DNA of 64,000 nt from Hippopus hippopus (GCA_946811185.2 OX328099.1:70188714-70252713); one strand, 5' to 3'. Counted from the first letter of the stretch, positions 1 through 10,796 are shown. Made by a program: numbers and translations. The notes: generated by a model from the letters alone, not told the origin.

Positions 1-134
1 CCGTAATCGATGCGGGGAACCAGTATCTATCGGCCGATCGATTACGGATTACCCGAGTCTTAGACGAATCCGTACTTTTTTCGGCGATGAAAGGCGATGT
101 GACTGGAATCCGCGTTTGGGTGCCCTATCCTTAA
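1..134. repeat. Foldback repeat F1, right part, cut by window edge
   Basis: This stretch resembles the right arm of the element at 10797-10996: both carry a block with the Clal/ClaI-like GATCGATTACG core, then ACCCGAGTC, GAATCCGTAC, GGCGATG and end CCCTATCCTTAA. The left arm lies outside the window. It is non-coding. I see no transposase in it, so it is best described as a non-autonomous foldback element. Confidence 0.7.
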
Positions 135-135
135 G

Positions 136-410
136 TTTCCCCTTTACCACACAATGCTGAGTTTTAACAACCAAAGAAAAGAGGCTTTGAAAACATTGTG
201 TGAAAAGGAGAAAATGCTGGTAACCAGCATTTTCTCCTTTTCACACCATGTTTTCTACTTTGTCAAAAACAAATCTCGGCATTTGAGTCATGTTTAGTTT
301 CTCATCATCTTTAGAGTATGGATGAGTCTAAAATCTTGTCCTGTGGTAAAGGGTTAAACTCTATCATCTAAGCCACGTTTAACCCTTTACTTGCTAAGAA
401 AGTTCAATGA
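136..410. repeat. Foldback MITE, family P (central palindrome 189-255)
   Basis: A near-perfect palindrome with centre CTGGTAACCAG is flanked by weaker inverted arms that begin near CCCTTTACCACACAAT and end near TTGTCCTGTGGTAAAGGG. The same structure recurs many times in the window (for example 6075-6555, 12615-12855, 19540-20600). It is non-coding. The outer arms carrying a TTTACCA motif act as the probable terminal inverted repeats. Confidence 0.75.
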
Positions 411-469
411 AACTTTCAAGCCGATAGTAAAATCCCGAATGTTTCTATTTCACAAGTTGGGCCTATATG

Positions 470-600
470 TTTTAGAGAAAAAATATCTCCTTATCGGACA
501 GTGTAGATCCAAGATCTGACTGCATGTCCTGTGCAGTCTGATCTTAATCTACAGTGTCAGCAGAAGGTCATTGAGTCGTGCTTAGCGGACTAAGGTTTAA
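470..600. repeat. Palindromic repeat, family T
   Basis: Inverted arms GACAGTGTAGATCCAAGATC and the matching GATCTTAATCTACAGTGTC surround a core with TGACTGCA and TGCAGTC. Similar palindromes occur near 1845-1912, 5215-5280, 12205-12260, 18555-18660, 23215-23340 and 55485-55560. Non-coding, MITE-like. Confidence 0.65.
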
Positions 601-711
601 TTTTTCGTCTGCGATATGGATTAGTGTAAATTTAAACTTTTGTCATCTGGTAAAGAGTTTAAGTTAAAGGGGAGGGGGCGTGACTGAAAGATATACAAAC
701 CTTTCGGCACC

Positions 712-975
712 AATATATGAGTCATGCTTTGTGAAAAGGGGGCTTAATGCTTCTCTGTGATGCATGATACCAAGCAAGTCTTCCTATATCTATGGGTCCT
801 TAAAATCCATTTTATCTAACAACCGACTGAGTCATGAGGTAAACTGGTCCTTGGACATGCAGTAAATTGACCCATAACAAAAAGTTTTGACCCAGGTCAG
901 CCTGCGCAGACTGTGCAGGCTGACCTGGATCGAAACTTTTTGCAGATGCACAATTTACCGCAATGAAAGGGTGCG
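712..975. repeat. Foldback MITE, family D
   Basis: This copy begins near GAGTCATGCTTTGTGAAAAG and carries the internal GC-rich hairpin CAGCCTGCGCAG...CTGTGCAGGCTGACCTG, followed by ACTTTTTGCAGATGCA. It is one of about a dozen family D copies in the window, in both orientations. Full copies end in inverted arms reading CCATGCTCT and AGAGCATGG. Non-coding. Confidence 0.75.
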
Positions 976-1800
976 CTGCTGAGGCCACCCCGCTGATAAC
1001 AGAGGGTGGGGGCGACTTTTCATCTTCTTTATATTTTTTTTTTCATTTTTCGTCTGTACCAGAATTGTCCTTTGTCGGGCGTGAGTATGTTTTATCTGTT
1101 AACCATACCACACTGTCTTAGACCCGTCAATATCGAAAACGTTTGCAGACTACAAACAAAACGCGGCTCAAATCATGGAGTTGTCTTCAAGAGAGTAGAC
1201 TAGTTAGCACTGTAGAAATATGATCTCCTCTTCCAACATGTTTTAATGGTCCTTCTTCATCAGCATGATCTGCATGTAGACTCACTGTTGTATTGTACAT
1301 CGGTTCAATCATACAGATTACCTGTCCACAAATGCTTATTACGGAATCCTTTCGTAAAGGGAATAATATTGCGCCAAAGTAGATAAAGGGAACTAACTCG
1401 GGAGAGAAAAAACTTCACAATTTAGATCTATATTTAACCTTCCTATCAAAAGTATTTTGAAACTATAAATAGTTCTGACGTACATACTTTTCGTCTTCTC
1501 AAAAACTGGTCATGGCTGTTTGAACTTGCTGATGTATAATAAACTGTAATATACAGGCGATGGTTTCATGAAACAGGTTTAGGGCGAATTCTTTCTCAAA
1601 GCAACCGTAAGTTTATTTGTTTTATAGTCTACACTACAAATATTCTACTATCTCTCCATACTGTAAACTTTCCAACACTCCTCGTTGGCTTCTTTTCCTG
1701 TACATTTCGCTGTTCAAAGCTCTCTCTCTCCAACTTAGCATTAGATCTATCTCGTAAAACAAACTTGCAGCAGACGAGTTAAGAAACATCCTTGTGCAAT
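976..1800. other. Gene-free stretch, nothing recognised
   Basis: The only open frames are short and have no recognisable protein motifs. No clear repeat boundary, splice pair or RNA gene was seen. Confidence 0.5.
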
Positions 1801-1935
1801 ATTACCCCTTATGTTGCTAAGCGCGATTCGCAGACTTTTTGCGGACGGTGTAGTTCAAGATCAGACTGCACAGAATGTGCAGTCTGATCTTGAATCTACA
1901 CTGTCCGATTGGGAGATATTATTCCCCAAAACATA
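1801..1935. repeat. Palindromic repeat, family T
   Basis: The arms GCGGACGGTGTAGTTCAAGA and TCTTGAATCTACACTGTCCG flank CAGACTGCACAG and CTGTGCAGTCTG-like halves, giving one of the best-preserved copies of this family. Non-coding. Confidence 0.7.
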
Positions 1936-2789
1936 ACTTTGAAATAGCAATATTTGGGTTTTTACTGTCGAATTCAAAATTTTATTTTAGTTATTTAGCA
2001 GGTTAAGAGTTACAGGTTATCAGTTCATGAATTGAGGTTTAGCCTTTTACTCATTACCAAACGACAAAATTTTAGACTGGTCCAAAGTCAAAGCACTTGC
2101 AGAAGACAACTGAAATGTTGTTCACGTGATGTAATTTGTGTTTAAACGGGTAAAAACACTTCGACATAATTTCTCTTGTAGATCCGTCAATGGCGGCATG
2201 TTTTTCTTCGAGTTTCTTTAAAGTGAAAGTGCGTGGATCGCTAAAATCAGATGATTTGTAGCTTTCTTTTTACATCCCATTTTGCTTTCCTACAAGTCCA
2301 TCGTTGAAACAGTGATCAGTGTAGAGAGAGGAATCAGTTCTGTCTAACTGACTAGATCTATCATCAATCCTAGGATAGAAATTTGCTGAGTTATCGGATA
2401 GATATCCAACTTAAGGTAAAAAAAAAAGAACCCCAAACTTTTAGATCTAGATCTATCAACAATATTCTAACGTTATAACACTTGAAATAAATAAATTTGA
2501 GCCATGTAAAAGAGGGTTTAATGCATCTTCATGATGCATGATACCAAGCAAGTCGTCACATAATCCATTTTGTATGATAACTGACTGGATCACGAGGCAT
2601 GCATGCATACCGGTCCTTTGACATGCAGAAAATTGATCAATAGATCTAACATAGAGTTTTGATTCAGGTCAGCTTGCGCTGACTGCACAGGCAGACTTGG
2701 GTCGATAGTTTTTGCAGATCTAGACGTTAAGCCCCCTTTTCATGGATCATAAATCCGACTTTATCTGTAAATGGTATTTTGAAACGGTG

Positions 2790-2799
2790 AAAAAACTAG
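2790..2799. repeat. SINE target site duplication, left
   Basis: AAAAAACTAG here is repeated exactly at 3126-3135, immediately flanking the SINE. The duplicated paralogous region carries a single AAAAAACTAG (near 4749-4758) with no SINE. Confidence 0.85.
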
Positions 2800-3125
2800 T
2801 TGCCGAGCTCCAGTAGCGCTGTCAGTAGCGTATAGGACTCAAAACAGGGAGTCGCTGGCTCGATCCCCGGCTTGGCCAATTTCTTTCCGAGGATTGATGA
2901 ATAGTCATTTCGACAAGATTCATTCCTCTCTCACCACTGATCAAATGTTGTTTCGACGATGGTTACGCGGGAAAGCAGTCAGTGGCTTGGAAAGAAAATT
3001 GTGCAGAGTACTGGTCAAAGAAACTCCAGGAAAGCATGGATAGGTGCACTGGCCGCCGTGATAGATATAACTGAAATAATGTTGAAAACGGCGTTAAACA
3101 TCATACAATCAGTCAATCATCAATC
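2800..3125 (+). mobile_element. tRNA-derived SINE, full length
   Basis: The 5' part resembles a tRNA (pol III box A-like TAGCGCTGTCAGTAG, box B-like GGCTCGATCCC). The body carries TTTCTTTCCGAGGATTGATG and GAAACTCCAGGAAAGCATGG, and the tail reads AACGGCGTTAAACATCATAC followed by ATC-type repeats. A 10-bp direct repeat flanks it. Related copies lie at 5291-5579, 6778-7065 and 13600-13960. Tail and target duplication fit LINE-driven retrotransposition. Confidence 0.85.
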
Positions 3126-4019
3126 AAAAAACTAGATCTAAAATACTTCAGTCATATTCTTCGACACAATATTTTTCGCGAAAAAACGGCTCACGCATGA
3201 TGTAAAAATAGTATGAATGATGACGTCATCATTTGCTAGCGTAGATCATTGCGTCTTTTGATACAAAAATAGATGTTTGATATGCTGAAAGTAAGGAGAA
3301 AATAAGATAAGCTGTACTTATTAAACTGACGATGATTTTTAAGTAATCATCCGATCGGTAGATAATTATTGTCATTTTTGACCAATCAGGTAATTGTGCG
3401 AAAGATTGTGATACGTGTGACGCTAAGCGACCAACCGGAAGACACTCAATTTTTAGTCATCCCCTTCTAGATTTAGACTAAAACTCAGAATGAAGTCGGA
3501 ATTTTATTTTTAAAAATCTAGAACGGTGTTACCGCAAAACGAGCATCGCTCGTTACGGGCTTTGCCCGTAACTCGCTGTCGCTCGTTAATATGAAAAAGG
3601 CAAAGCCTCAATACGAGCGACGTGAATGGTTTGTGGAACAAATATCTATTAATTCAGAGGACGACCTAGATTCTAGATCTTGAAATCAAGGGGTTTTGAG
3701 TTCGAACTTCGTCTTTGCCAAAACTAATTTTGAGCGTTGTCAAAAGTAGAAAGCATTTTTCTTTCGTAGATTTATACATGTGAAATAGGGCGAACGGTTC
3801 CTGATTTCCTGAACAAAATAAAGACAGTTCCCTGACAATTTCTTTAATTTATGTCCAGAAAAATATCTTGGAATGATTATTGGTTCACATAGATCTACTT
3901 GTAAAGACCATTTTACGGGAACATTTCCTCACTGCATGTAGATCTAGATCTATATAAGAGAGACTTTGATTTTTACGAGGAATCGGTCAGTAGGTTGGGA
4001 AGAATACTAGTATTGAGCA

Positions 4020-4080
4020 GAGTACTGGTAAAAGGAACTTCATGAACGCATGGTAGGTGCACTAAGTCTTGCCGCCGCAA
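4020..4080 (+). repeat. SINE 3' fragment
   Basis: GAGCAGAGTACTGGTAAAAG through GCCGCCGCAATGA matches the middle-to-3' part of the SINE family at 2800-3125. Head and tail are missing, so this is a truncated or eroded copy. Confidence 0.6.
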
Positions 4081-4163
4081 TGAATATACACACAAAAGGA
4101 AAAAAACAAACAAAAAAACAAAATCTTTCTTTCATTTCTTCGTTAGTGCACAGGTCTACCCAC

Positions 4164-5205
4164 GTTTTACCTGGAGTTTCTTTAAAATCAGAGTGCTTAA
4201 ATCGCTAAAATCAGATTATAGACTATGTGGCTTTCCTTTTTCATCTCATCTGCTTTCCTACACATCCATCGTTGAAACAGTGATCAGTGCAGAGACAGGA
4301 ATGAACTCTCTCGCAATGACTAGATCTAGATCTATAATCAATCCTAGGAAAGAAATTTGCCGAGTTTTCGGATAGATATCCAACTTATGGCAAAAAAACG
4401 CCAAACTTTTCGATATATTAACAAGCTTTGGTAACATTAAATAAATATATTTGAGCCATGTTGCGGTAAAAGAGGGTTTAATGCATCTCCGTGATACATG
4501 ATACCAAGCAAGTCATCACATAATTATACATCCGTATTGTATGATAACTGACTGAATCAAAAGGCATGCAAACTGGTCCTTTGACATGTAAAACGTTGAA
4601 AAATAGATCTAGCAGAGTTTTGATTCAGGTTAGCTTGCACGGACTGCACAGGCCGACCTGAGTCGATAGTTTTTGCGAATGCATTAAGCCCCCCTTTCTA
4701 CAGATCATAAATCCGGCTTTCTCTGTAATTGGTATTTCGAAACAGCCAAAAAACTAGTTTAGTCATGATTTCTTCGACACAATGTTTTCCGCGAAAAACG
4801 GCTCGTGCATGACGTAAGAATAGTGTGATTAATGACGTCATTATTTGCTAGCATAGATTGTTGCGTATTTTTATACACAAATAGACGCTGAATACGCTGA
4901 AAGTAAGTAAGAAATTAGATAATCTGTACTCATTAAACTGATGATTATTTTTAAGTAATCATCCGATCGGTAGATACTTTTTGTCATTTTTGACCAATCA
5001 GGTACTTGTGTGAAAGATTGTCATACGTGTGACGCTGTGCGACTAAACGGAAGACACTCATTTTTTAGTCATCCCTATTTAGATTTAGACTAAAACCCAG
5101 AACGAAGTCGGAATTTCATTTTTGAAAATCTAGAACGGTGTTACCGCAAAACGAGCTTCGCTCGTTACGGGCTTCGCCCGTAACTCACTGTCGCTCGTTA
5201 TTATT
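4164..5205. repeat. Segmental duplication, copy B (empty site)
   Basis: Paralogous to 2196-3600 without the SINE. It contains a family D MITE at about 4450-4712 and ends in the palindromic block GAGCTTCGCTCGTTACGGGC...GTCGCTCGTTA. The single AAAAAACTAG near 4750 marks the unoccupied SINE target. Confidence 0.8.
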
Positions 5206-5214
5206 TCGTGAAGC

Positions 5215-5280
5215 ATCAGATAGTTTGAATCCAAGATCAGACTGCATGTTCTACACAGCATGATCTTTATCTGCACTGCT
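5215..5280. repeat. Palindromic repeat, family T
   Basis: AATCCAAGATCAGACTGCAT pairs imperfectly with CATGATCTTTATCTGCACT. Directly abuts a SINE insertion. Confidence 0.55.
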
Positions 5281-5290
5281 TTTACAAGCA

Positions 5291-5579
5291 GCGCAGAGCC
5301 CCGGTAGCGCAGTCAGTAGAGTACCGGACTCAAAAAAGGGGGTTCGCTGGTTCGATCCTCGGCTCGGCCAATTTCTTTCCGAGGATTAATGATAGTCAAT
5401 GCCTCAAGATTCATTCTTCTCTCACCGCTGATCATTGTTCCGACGATGGTTATGTGGGAAAGCAGCCAGCAGAGTACTGGTAAAAGAAACTCCAGGAAAG
5501 CATGGATAGGTTCACTTGTCGCTGCGATATATAACTGCAATAATGTTGAAAACGGCGTTAAACACCATACAATCAGTTC
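5291..5579 (+). mobile_element. tRNA-derived SINE
   Basis: The head GGTAGCGCAGTCAGTAGAG and GGTTCGATCCTCGGCTCGGC give well-preserved box A and box B-like segments, followed by the common body and the tail GAAAACGGCGTTAAACACC. TACAAGCA occurs on both sides (5283-5290 and 5580-5587) as a likely target duplication. The tRNA resemblance is confined to the head; it is not a tRNA gene. Confidence 0.8.
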
Positions 5580-5699
5580 TACAAGCATCGAAAGCTGTGC
5601 TAGATACTGTAAGGGTTGATTGATTATTGAGTTTCCTGTTCGCTTCTTGGGTCACTTCAAATGTTCACCACAATAGATCTAGTTTACTTATCAAAAGAT

Positions 5700-5965
5700 A
5701 TGTGCCGCGCTCAACTAAAAGGGGGATTCATATATCTGACTCCGTAATGCATTACACCAAGCAAGTTTTTACATTTTATGGATCTATTTTGCTTTAAAAC
5801 CAACCAGAACAGGAAGTAGAATGGTCCTTAAACATGCAGAAAAAATTAACAATAGCAAAAGCTTTGGGCACAGGTCAGCCTGCGCGGACTGCGCAGGCTG
5901 ACATGAATCGATACTTTCTGCAGATGCATTTAAACACTTTTTCACAGTGCATGGCTTATATCGTC
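5700..5965. repeat. Foldback MITE, family D
   Basis: Contains GGTCAGCCTGCGCGGACTGCGCAGGCTGACATG as an internal hairpin (arms CAGCCTGCGC/GCGCAGGCTG), the motif ACTTTCTGCAGATGCA, and a right end TTTTTCACAGTGCATGGCTTAT. A separate perfect inverted pair follows at about 5965-6045 (CGTCGGTTTACTTCCAAAAC and its complement around AACTACAGCTTGTAACAAGCTGTAGTT). Confidence 0.75.
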
Positions 5966-6074
5966 GGTTTACTTCCAAAACGTCGTAACTACAGCTTGTA
6001 ACAAGCTGTAGTTACGAGGTTTTGGAAGTAAACCGACGATATATGAGATATAACACACTATCGAGACTAGAATA

Positions 6075-6555
6075 TAACCTCACCCTTTATCATTAAATCC
6101 CGAACTTTAACCATCCTGAGGAAGCCTTTTTGAAAACATTGTGGGAAAAGGAGAAAATGCTGGTAACCAGCATTTTCTCCTTTTCCCACAATGTTTTCAA
6201 CCCTATTAAAGACAGCTTCCATCAGTCGAGCCACATTTAAATTGTCGTCTGCAAATGCATTCAATTAGGACCTGTGTAAAATTTTATTGTTTGGTGTGAA
6301 GAGTTAAACCATTTGCTCGTTTTAACTCTTTACCAAACGACAAAGTTTTAGACTAGTCCAAACTGGAAGCATTTGCAGACGACAAAATTAGTGTGACTAA
6401 AAAAATGAAATTTGTTTTGGGAAGGGAAGAAAACATTGTGGGAAAAGGAGAAAATGCTGGTTACCAGCATTTTCTCCTTTTCCCACAATGTTTTCAGAAG
6501 GCTTCTTTCTCAGGGTCGTGAAAACCAGGGATTGTTTGGGAAAGGGTTAAACCAT
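6075..6555. repeat. Two tandem family P foldback MITEs
   Basis: Two units lie end to end, with palindromes centred near 6163 (CTGGTAACCAG) and 6463 (CTGGTTACCAG), each with arms GAAAACATTGTGGGAAAAGG. The outer arms carry TTTACCAAACGACAAAGTTT and its degenerate complement. The pair shows the full structure of the family, about 230-240 bp per unit. Confidence 0.8.
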
Positions 6556-6777
6556 GATTGGTTCGACCACAGTGAATAGGTGTAAAGCATAGACAGGTGC
6601 AATAAATGCCGTTTTCAAAATCAAGAATGACGGACTGAAACATTTAATGTCGTACATAAAATTTAGTTCGATTCCTGGAGAGGTAGGCTAATCAAACAAA
6701 TACCTGTTTTACCCATTTACTTAGACACGCTCACATGTATTCAGTTTTTTTGGATTTATACATTAATTGTACAGCTC

Positions 6778-7065
6778 CGAGCCCCAGTAGCTCAATCGGT
6801 AGCCTATAAAACTTGAGAACAGGGGGTCGCTTGTTTTCTTTCCGACGATTGATGATAGTCATTCCGACAGGATTCATTCATGTCTCACCGCTGACCATTG
6901 TTTCGACGATGGTTATGTGGGAAAGCAGCCAGTGGCTTGGAAAGAATAATATTGTGCTGAGTACTGGTAAAAAGAAACTCCAGGAAAGCATGGGTTGATG
7001 CACTGGCCGCCGCGACATAACTGAGATAATGTTAAAAACGGCGTTAAACACCATACAATCAGTGC
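6778..7065 (+). mobile_element. tRNA-derived SINE
   Basis: Same family as 2800-3125, from CCGAGCCCCAGTAGCTCAATC to GCGTTAAACACCATACAATC. Part of the box B area is deleted (GGGGGTCGCTTG runs straight into TTTCTTTCCGACG). No clear target duplication found. Confidence 0.75.
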
Positions 7066-7329
7066 TTGTATAGTGCATCCAGGGTAACATTATATAAAAA
7101 GAACACTGTGAGGGGGCTTTGATATCCAATAATTTCTGAAAACATGTATAGTGCGTCAAAAATGCAGATGAATATTTTTTGGCTTATACCATTTTCGAAT
7201 GAAGGTATATGAAATGTATATTCTATAGATAGCAGAAGAAAAGGAACCGATATTCACATGTATATATATATACCTACATGTATATTGATCAATGGACGGC
7301 CTTTGTTCTCTTTCTTTCCTACTATTTGG

Positions 7330-7547
7330 GTACCATGTGGCACAGCGGTAAAGTGTAGGACTCGTGGTAAGGTGGGAGCCCAGGGTTTTTTTCTTTTGAG
7401 TGTCCTTGAGCAAGAACCCTAGCCTAGTACTGGTGAAATCCAGGTTATATAAAAATTAGTCAGCTATTACCGTGATTTGACTAAAATAATGTTGAAAGCG
7501 ACGAATGACATCAATCAATCAATCAATCAATCAACTAATCAACCAAT
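7330..7547 (+). mobile_element. Second SINE type, tRNA-derived head
   Basis: ACCATGTGGCACAGCGGTAAAG resembles a tRNA box A. The unit ends with AATGTTGAAAGCGACGAATGACATC and (ATCA)n-type repeats, a tail analogous to but distinct from the commoner SINE here. Box B is poor. Confidence 0.5.
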
Positions 7548-8163
7548 CAGTCAATTTCTACTCTTTATCAATTGCACATTTCTAGTTATTCTATGGTTTA
7601 ATGCTTGAAAAGCATCCGGAAAAAAGGTGTAATAAACAGAAATTGCTCTTTACGGGCAATTTCTCTTTTATTCGGTGTAGCTAAATGCGCTGGCTTTGAC
7701 CTACTTTTTGGTATATTCGAATGAATAAAAAGAAAGTTGCGATTGGTCAAAAATAAGGATTTGTTTATTCTGGGGGGCCCTGCAGACTTTTTTTGCAGGC
7801 AAATTTACACTGTCTTTCTTTTTTTAAAGACATCTCTTGTTCCACATGTTTTCTCAAGTGGTCTACAAGACAGAGGCAGTAGTCTGCAGATGGCAGATTT
7901 GTTATTAACTTAGAATTTATACTGAGATACATTTGAAAACGCTATTGCAGAAGGAGAATTGCTCTTGATCTACGCCCTCCTCTAGAGGAGGGCGTAGTTC
8001 AAGATCTGACTCCACAATAGCATCTAAATCTTGGACCTATACCGACCGTTGCCTGATGCTAAACTAAGCACAAAAGATGTTTTTATTTGAAGTGGGAGTC
8101 GTATTTGTCATATACCGTCGTTGGACCATTGCTTGCTTACTTCAATCTTATATGATATCTTTT
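7548..8163. other. Intergenic stretch upstream of first actin gene
   Basis: No gene is visible. A partial family T palindrome lies near 7965-8035 (TACGCCCTCCTCTAGAGGAGGGCGTA is an exact palindrome of short arms). If the first actin gene has a 5' UTR intron, part of it lies here. Confidence 0.45.
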
Positions 8164-8165
8164 AG
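8164..8165 (+). promoter_or_regulatory. Possible 3' splice site in 5' UTR
   Basis: The pyrimidine-rich run CTTATATGATATCTTTTAG ends 15 bases before the ATG. The second actin gene has a comparable acceptor-like site 10 bases before its ATG. Many animal actin genes carry an intron in the 5' UTR, so this may be the end of one; the upstream exon and promoter are not identified. Confidence 0.4.
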
Positions 8166-8180
8166 GATTTCGAGTTTGTC

Positions 8181-9347
8181 ATGGATCTCAATGACTTTCA
8201 AGTGCCTGTAATAGTGGACAATGGTTCGTATATGTGTAAAGCTGGCCTCGCTGGAGATGATGTTCCTAAATCGGTTTTTCCGTCAGTCGTCGGCAAATCT
8301 CGGAAAAATACGAGTGTTGTCGACTGTAGAATTATTGATCGGTTTATAGGTAAGAAGGCTCAAGATAAGAGAGGAGTTTTATCACTAAGCTACCCGATCC
8401 AAAATGGGGCAATTATTGACTGGGAGGATATGGAACTCATATGGCGCCACGCATTTAGTGAAGAGTTGCGCATCAAGTCTGATGAACACCCCGTGCTAAT
8501 GACAGAGCCACCATTCAATCCGAATGCAAATAGAGAGAAAATGACAGAAATTATGTTTGAAACATTCAAAACGCCGGGATTTTATGTTGCGATCCCGGCA
8601 CATTTGGCGGTGTATGCAAACGGACGTGTGTCAAGCATTGTATACGACTGTGGGGAGAGTGTATCACATGTTGTTGTTGTTTATGAAGGACATACTGCTC
8701 CCTACGCGACTCAAAGGACAAATATTGCCGGTAGTGAAGTGACTTCGAACTTTGTGCGACTTCTTGGAGAAAGAGGTCATAAGTTTATAACGTCGTCCGA
8801 AATCGAAATAGCCCGGGAAATAAAGGAAAAGCTAGGATATGTAGCCTTAGATTTTGAGAAAGAAATGTCAAAACCGTCCACAGATGCTGAAGCCACATAC
8901 ACATTGCCTGATGGTAAGGTAATTACGATCGGAAAAGAACGGTTTCGATCTACAGAATGCATCTTTGACCCGAGCATTATCGGTGTTGAAGACGTTGGTG
9001 CTCATAAACTTATACATAAATGCCTGCAGCAATGTGATATTGACATGCGGAGAGATTTGTTCTGTAACATTATCATGTCCGGTGGCTCGACTATGTTTCC
9101 AGGTTTTCCAGAGCGCATGGAGCACGAAATGAGAAAACTAATCCCGGAGAGAGCTCATTTTAAAATTATTGCGCCACCAGAGAGAAAATACTCTGTTTGG
9201 ATTGGTGGGTCGATTCTTACGTCATTAACCTTCTTCAAGAGGTCATGGATTACTAAACAAGACTACGAGGAGGAAGGAGCGGCCATTGTACACAGGAAAT
9301 GTCTCCGATTTCAGGAAGCTAAAAAGGAATATGATGTTGGACCGTGA
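8181..9347 (+). CDS. Divergent actin-like protein, altered ATPase site
   Basis: A 388-residue uninterrupted frame aligns over its whole length with actin (about 375 residues), with a 13-residue C-terminal extension after KCL. Conserved: VDNGS (13-17 region), NPNANREKMT, GGSTMFPG (301-308), [12 protein letters not shown] (334-345) and the lysine in REIKEKL. Changed: the first phosphate loop reads DNGSY (canonical DNGSG), the second DCGES (canonical DSGDG), the water-positioning Gln137 is Pro139 (CCG, 8595-8597), and methylated His73 is Asn75. The D-loop is rewritten and both its Met residues are lost. Actin fold is likely and normal ATP-driven polymerisation is doubtful; that is inference. The frame is intact, so constraint rather than decay seems likely. 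A paralogue lies 4.7 kb downstream on the same strand. Confidence 0.9.
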   Translation: MDLNDFQVPVIVDNGSYMCKAGLAGDDVPKSVFPSVVGKSRKNTSVVDCRIIDRFIGKKAQDKRGVLSLSYPIQNGAIIDWEDMELIWRHAFSEELRIKSDEHPVLMTEPPFNPNANREKMTEIMFETFKTPGFYVAIPAHLAVYANGRVSSIVYDCGESVSHVVVVYEGHTAPYATQRTNIAGSEVTSNFVRLLGERGHKFITSSEIEIAREIKEKLGYVALDFEKEMSKPSTDAEATYTLPDGKVITIGKERFRSTECIFDPSIIGVEDVGAHKLIHKCLQQCDIDMRRDLFCNIIMSGGSTMFPGFPERMEHEMRKLIPERAHFKIIAPPERKYSVWIGGSILTSLTFFKRSWITKQDYEEEGAAIVHRKCLRFQEAKKEYDVGP

Positions 9348-9835
9348 TAGTAAAGCTGTTTTGCAAGTTCAGATCGCATGCCTTTCTCATTCTTAGAGCG
9401 TAAACCCTGAGCAGACGGAGGTGTGGTAAAATGGAAGATTTTATCTCTCGTAAACAGATGCACAGTACCTACTTGTATAGTACATGTAATGTACCTAAAC
9501 ATGATGCCCAGAAAGTTTTACCCCTAAACTGCCAAATAAGAAAAAAATCAGTCAGTGACAAAAACCAAATTATTGCGATTTCAGAGTTCTTTTTCGCCGA
9601 AAAAATCTTACCCTTTCCCTTGGTTTTTACGTTACAAATGGAATAGGAAATTTTACCGAAAAAATGCATAATAATATTATAAAAAAAGAAAAGAGATTCC
9701 CCGTCTATTCTAAATGTATTTCTATCTGTATTTCAGTGTTAAAACCATCTTTGCATGTGAATGAAAATTCCAATATTTTTTTTCAAGATTTTTTATATAC
9801 CAGTATTTTTAAACGAAATTTGGATAGATTCTCCT
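9348..9835. other. Downstream of first actin gene
   Basis: AT-rich sequence with no recognised gene. It probably contains the 3' UTR, but no convincing AATAAA-type signal was placed. Confidence 0.4.
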
Positions 9836-10200
9836 GTAAAGGCCCAAAAAGCGACCAAAAAACCAATGCAAGTGTTAAAATACATTTAAATTTAAATCAT
9901 ACCATTGATACTATGGAAAATATTGTGATGTTATTGTTATTGTGGTCGGTCCAAGTGTTGGTCGCTAGCAGAAAAATGAATTTTAAAATCAGTCAAAAAG
10001 TAAACAACAGATAAAATGACATAGCGGGTGTTAATCTTCTTTTGAAACTGATTTCTCTGCCAGCGACTAAAAATAGGACCGACCTTACAGAGTGTCATCT
10101 TCACAATCATTTCCATTCCATACTTTTAAATGGTATAATTTAAATTGAAATGGATTTTAACACCCGTTTTGTTTACTTTTGGCCGCAATTCTTACTTTGA
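9836..10200. repeat. Foldback repeat, family K
   Basis: Left arm AGTGTTAAAATACATTTAAATTTAAATCATACCA pairs with right arm TGGTATAATTTAAATTGAAATGG..TTAACACCCG (each read in pieces). Inside, GGTCGGTCCAAGTGTTGGTC pairs with GACTAAAAATAGGACCGACC. Related copies are at 13078-13440 and 60462-60830. Confidence 0.7.
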
Positions 10201-10354
10201 AGGGTGTATTTGGAGTTCCGTTAGAATTACAGTATTAGGATATACGTCTCCATTTTTAAAGTGAAACCTTCGAAATCAAACTGAACCTATAGTAGCCTAT
10301 GTGATGCTGAATTGAACTGAATATGTATAATAAATCTGTAATCTTTCGGTTAAA

Positions 10355-10475
10355 TGCAATAACTTTCAGTGAAAAGGTAGTTTATTGCATCTGCAAAGAG
10401 TATCGACTCATATCAACCTGAGCACTCCACGCAGGCTGACATGAGTCGATACCTTTTGCTACGAGTAAATTTACT
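10355..10475. repeat. Family D MITE fragment
   Basis: TGCATCTGCAAAGAGTATCG and CAGGCTGACATGAGTCGATA match the family D internal hairpin region; the ends are not recognisable. Confidence 0.5.
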
Positions 10476-10796
10476 CCACCAAATTGTCATGGAATAAGTG
10501 ACCTCTATTGCCATATTTTACACAGTTGAATTACTGTCCAACCTTAGTTTCGGCTGTTGTCGTCTGAATACTGAACGATTTTCACTTTTTAATGTAGCTA
10601 ATAGTTTTATCGTGTCTTAAAAGAATACTAAATATGCCTTGTATTAACATGATTTTGTTGGTTTAAATTGGTAATATATGGCGAATGACATTTTGCGTCA
10701 ATGCACTTTCTGTGCAGTCTGATCTTGATCCACGTCATCGGCAAAATCATTTTATTTTGCCTATGGCATTGAAAGGGTCAAACCCGACATATACTT

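Larger units (their letters stand above)
2196..3600. repeat. Segmental duplication, copy A (interrupted by SINE)
   Basis: Sequence from about 2196 to 2799 and again from 3126 to 3600 matches 4164-5205 along its length (shared blocks include GTTGAAACAGTGATCAGTG, CGGATAGATATCCAACTTA, CTGAAAGTAAG and the palindromic tail GAGC..CGCTCGTTACGGGC). Copy A differs by containing a complete SINE at 2800-3125. The block includes a family D MITE (about 2500-2752) and a reverse-oriented SINE fragment near 2290-2400, so the duplication postdates those insertions. The tail part (about 3150-3600) also occurs inverted at 24300-24650. Confidence 0.8.

Noticed and set aside
5291..5370. tRNA-like sequence with good box A and B
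   Set aside because: It is the head of a SINE: repeated elsewhere with the same body and tail and flanked by a target duplication. No convincing tRNA cloverleaf was drawn.
9664..10014. 116-codon + strand frame after the first actin gene
   Set aside because: It runs into the arm of a foldback repeat (family K) and has no protein signature.
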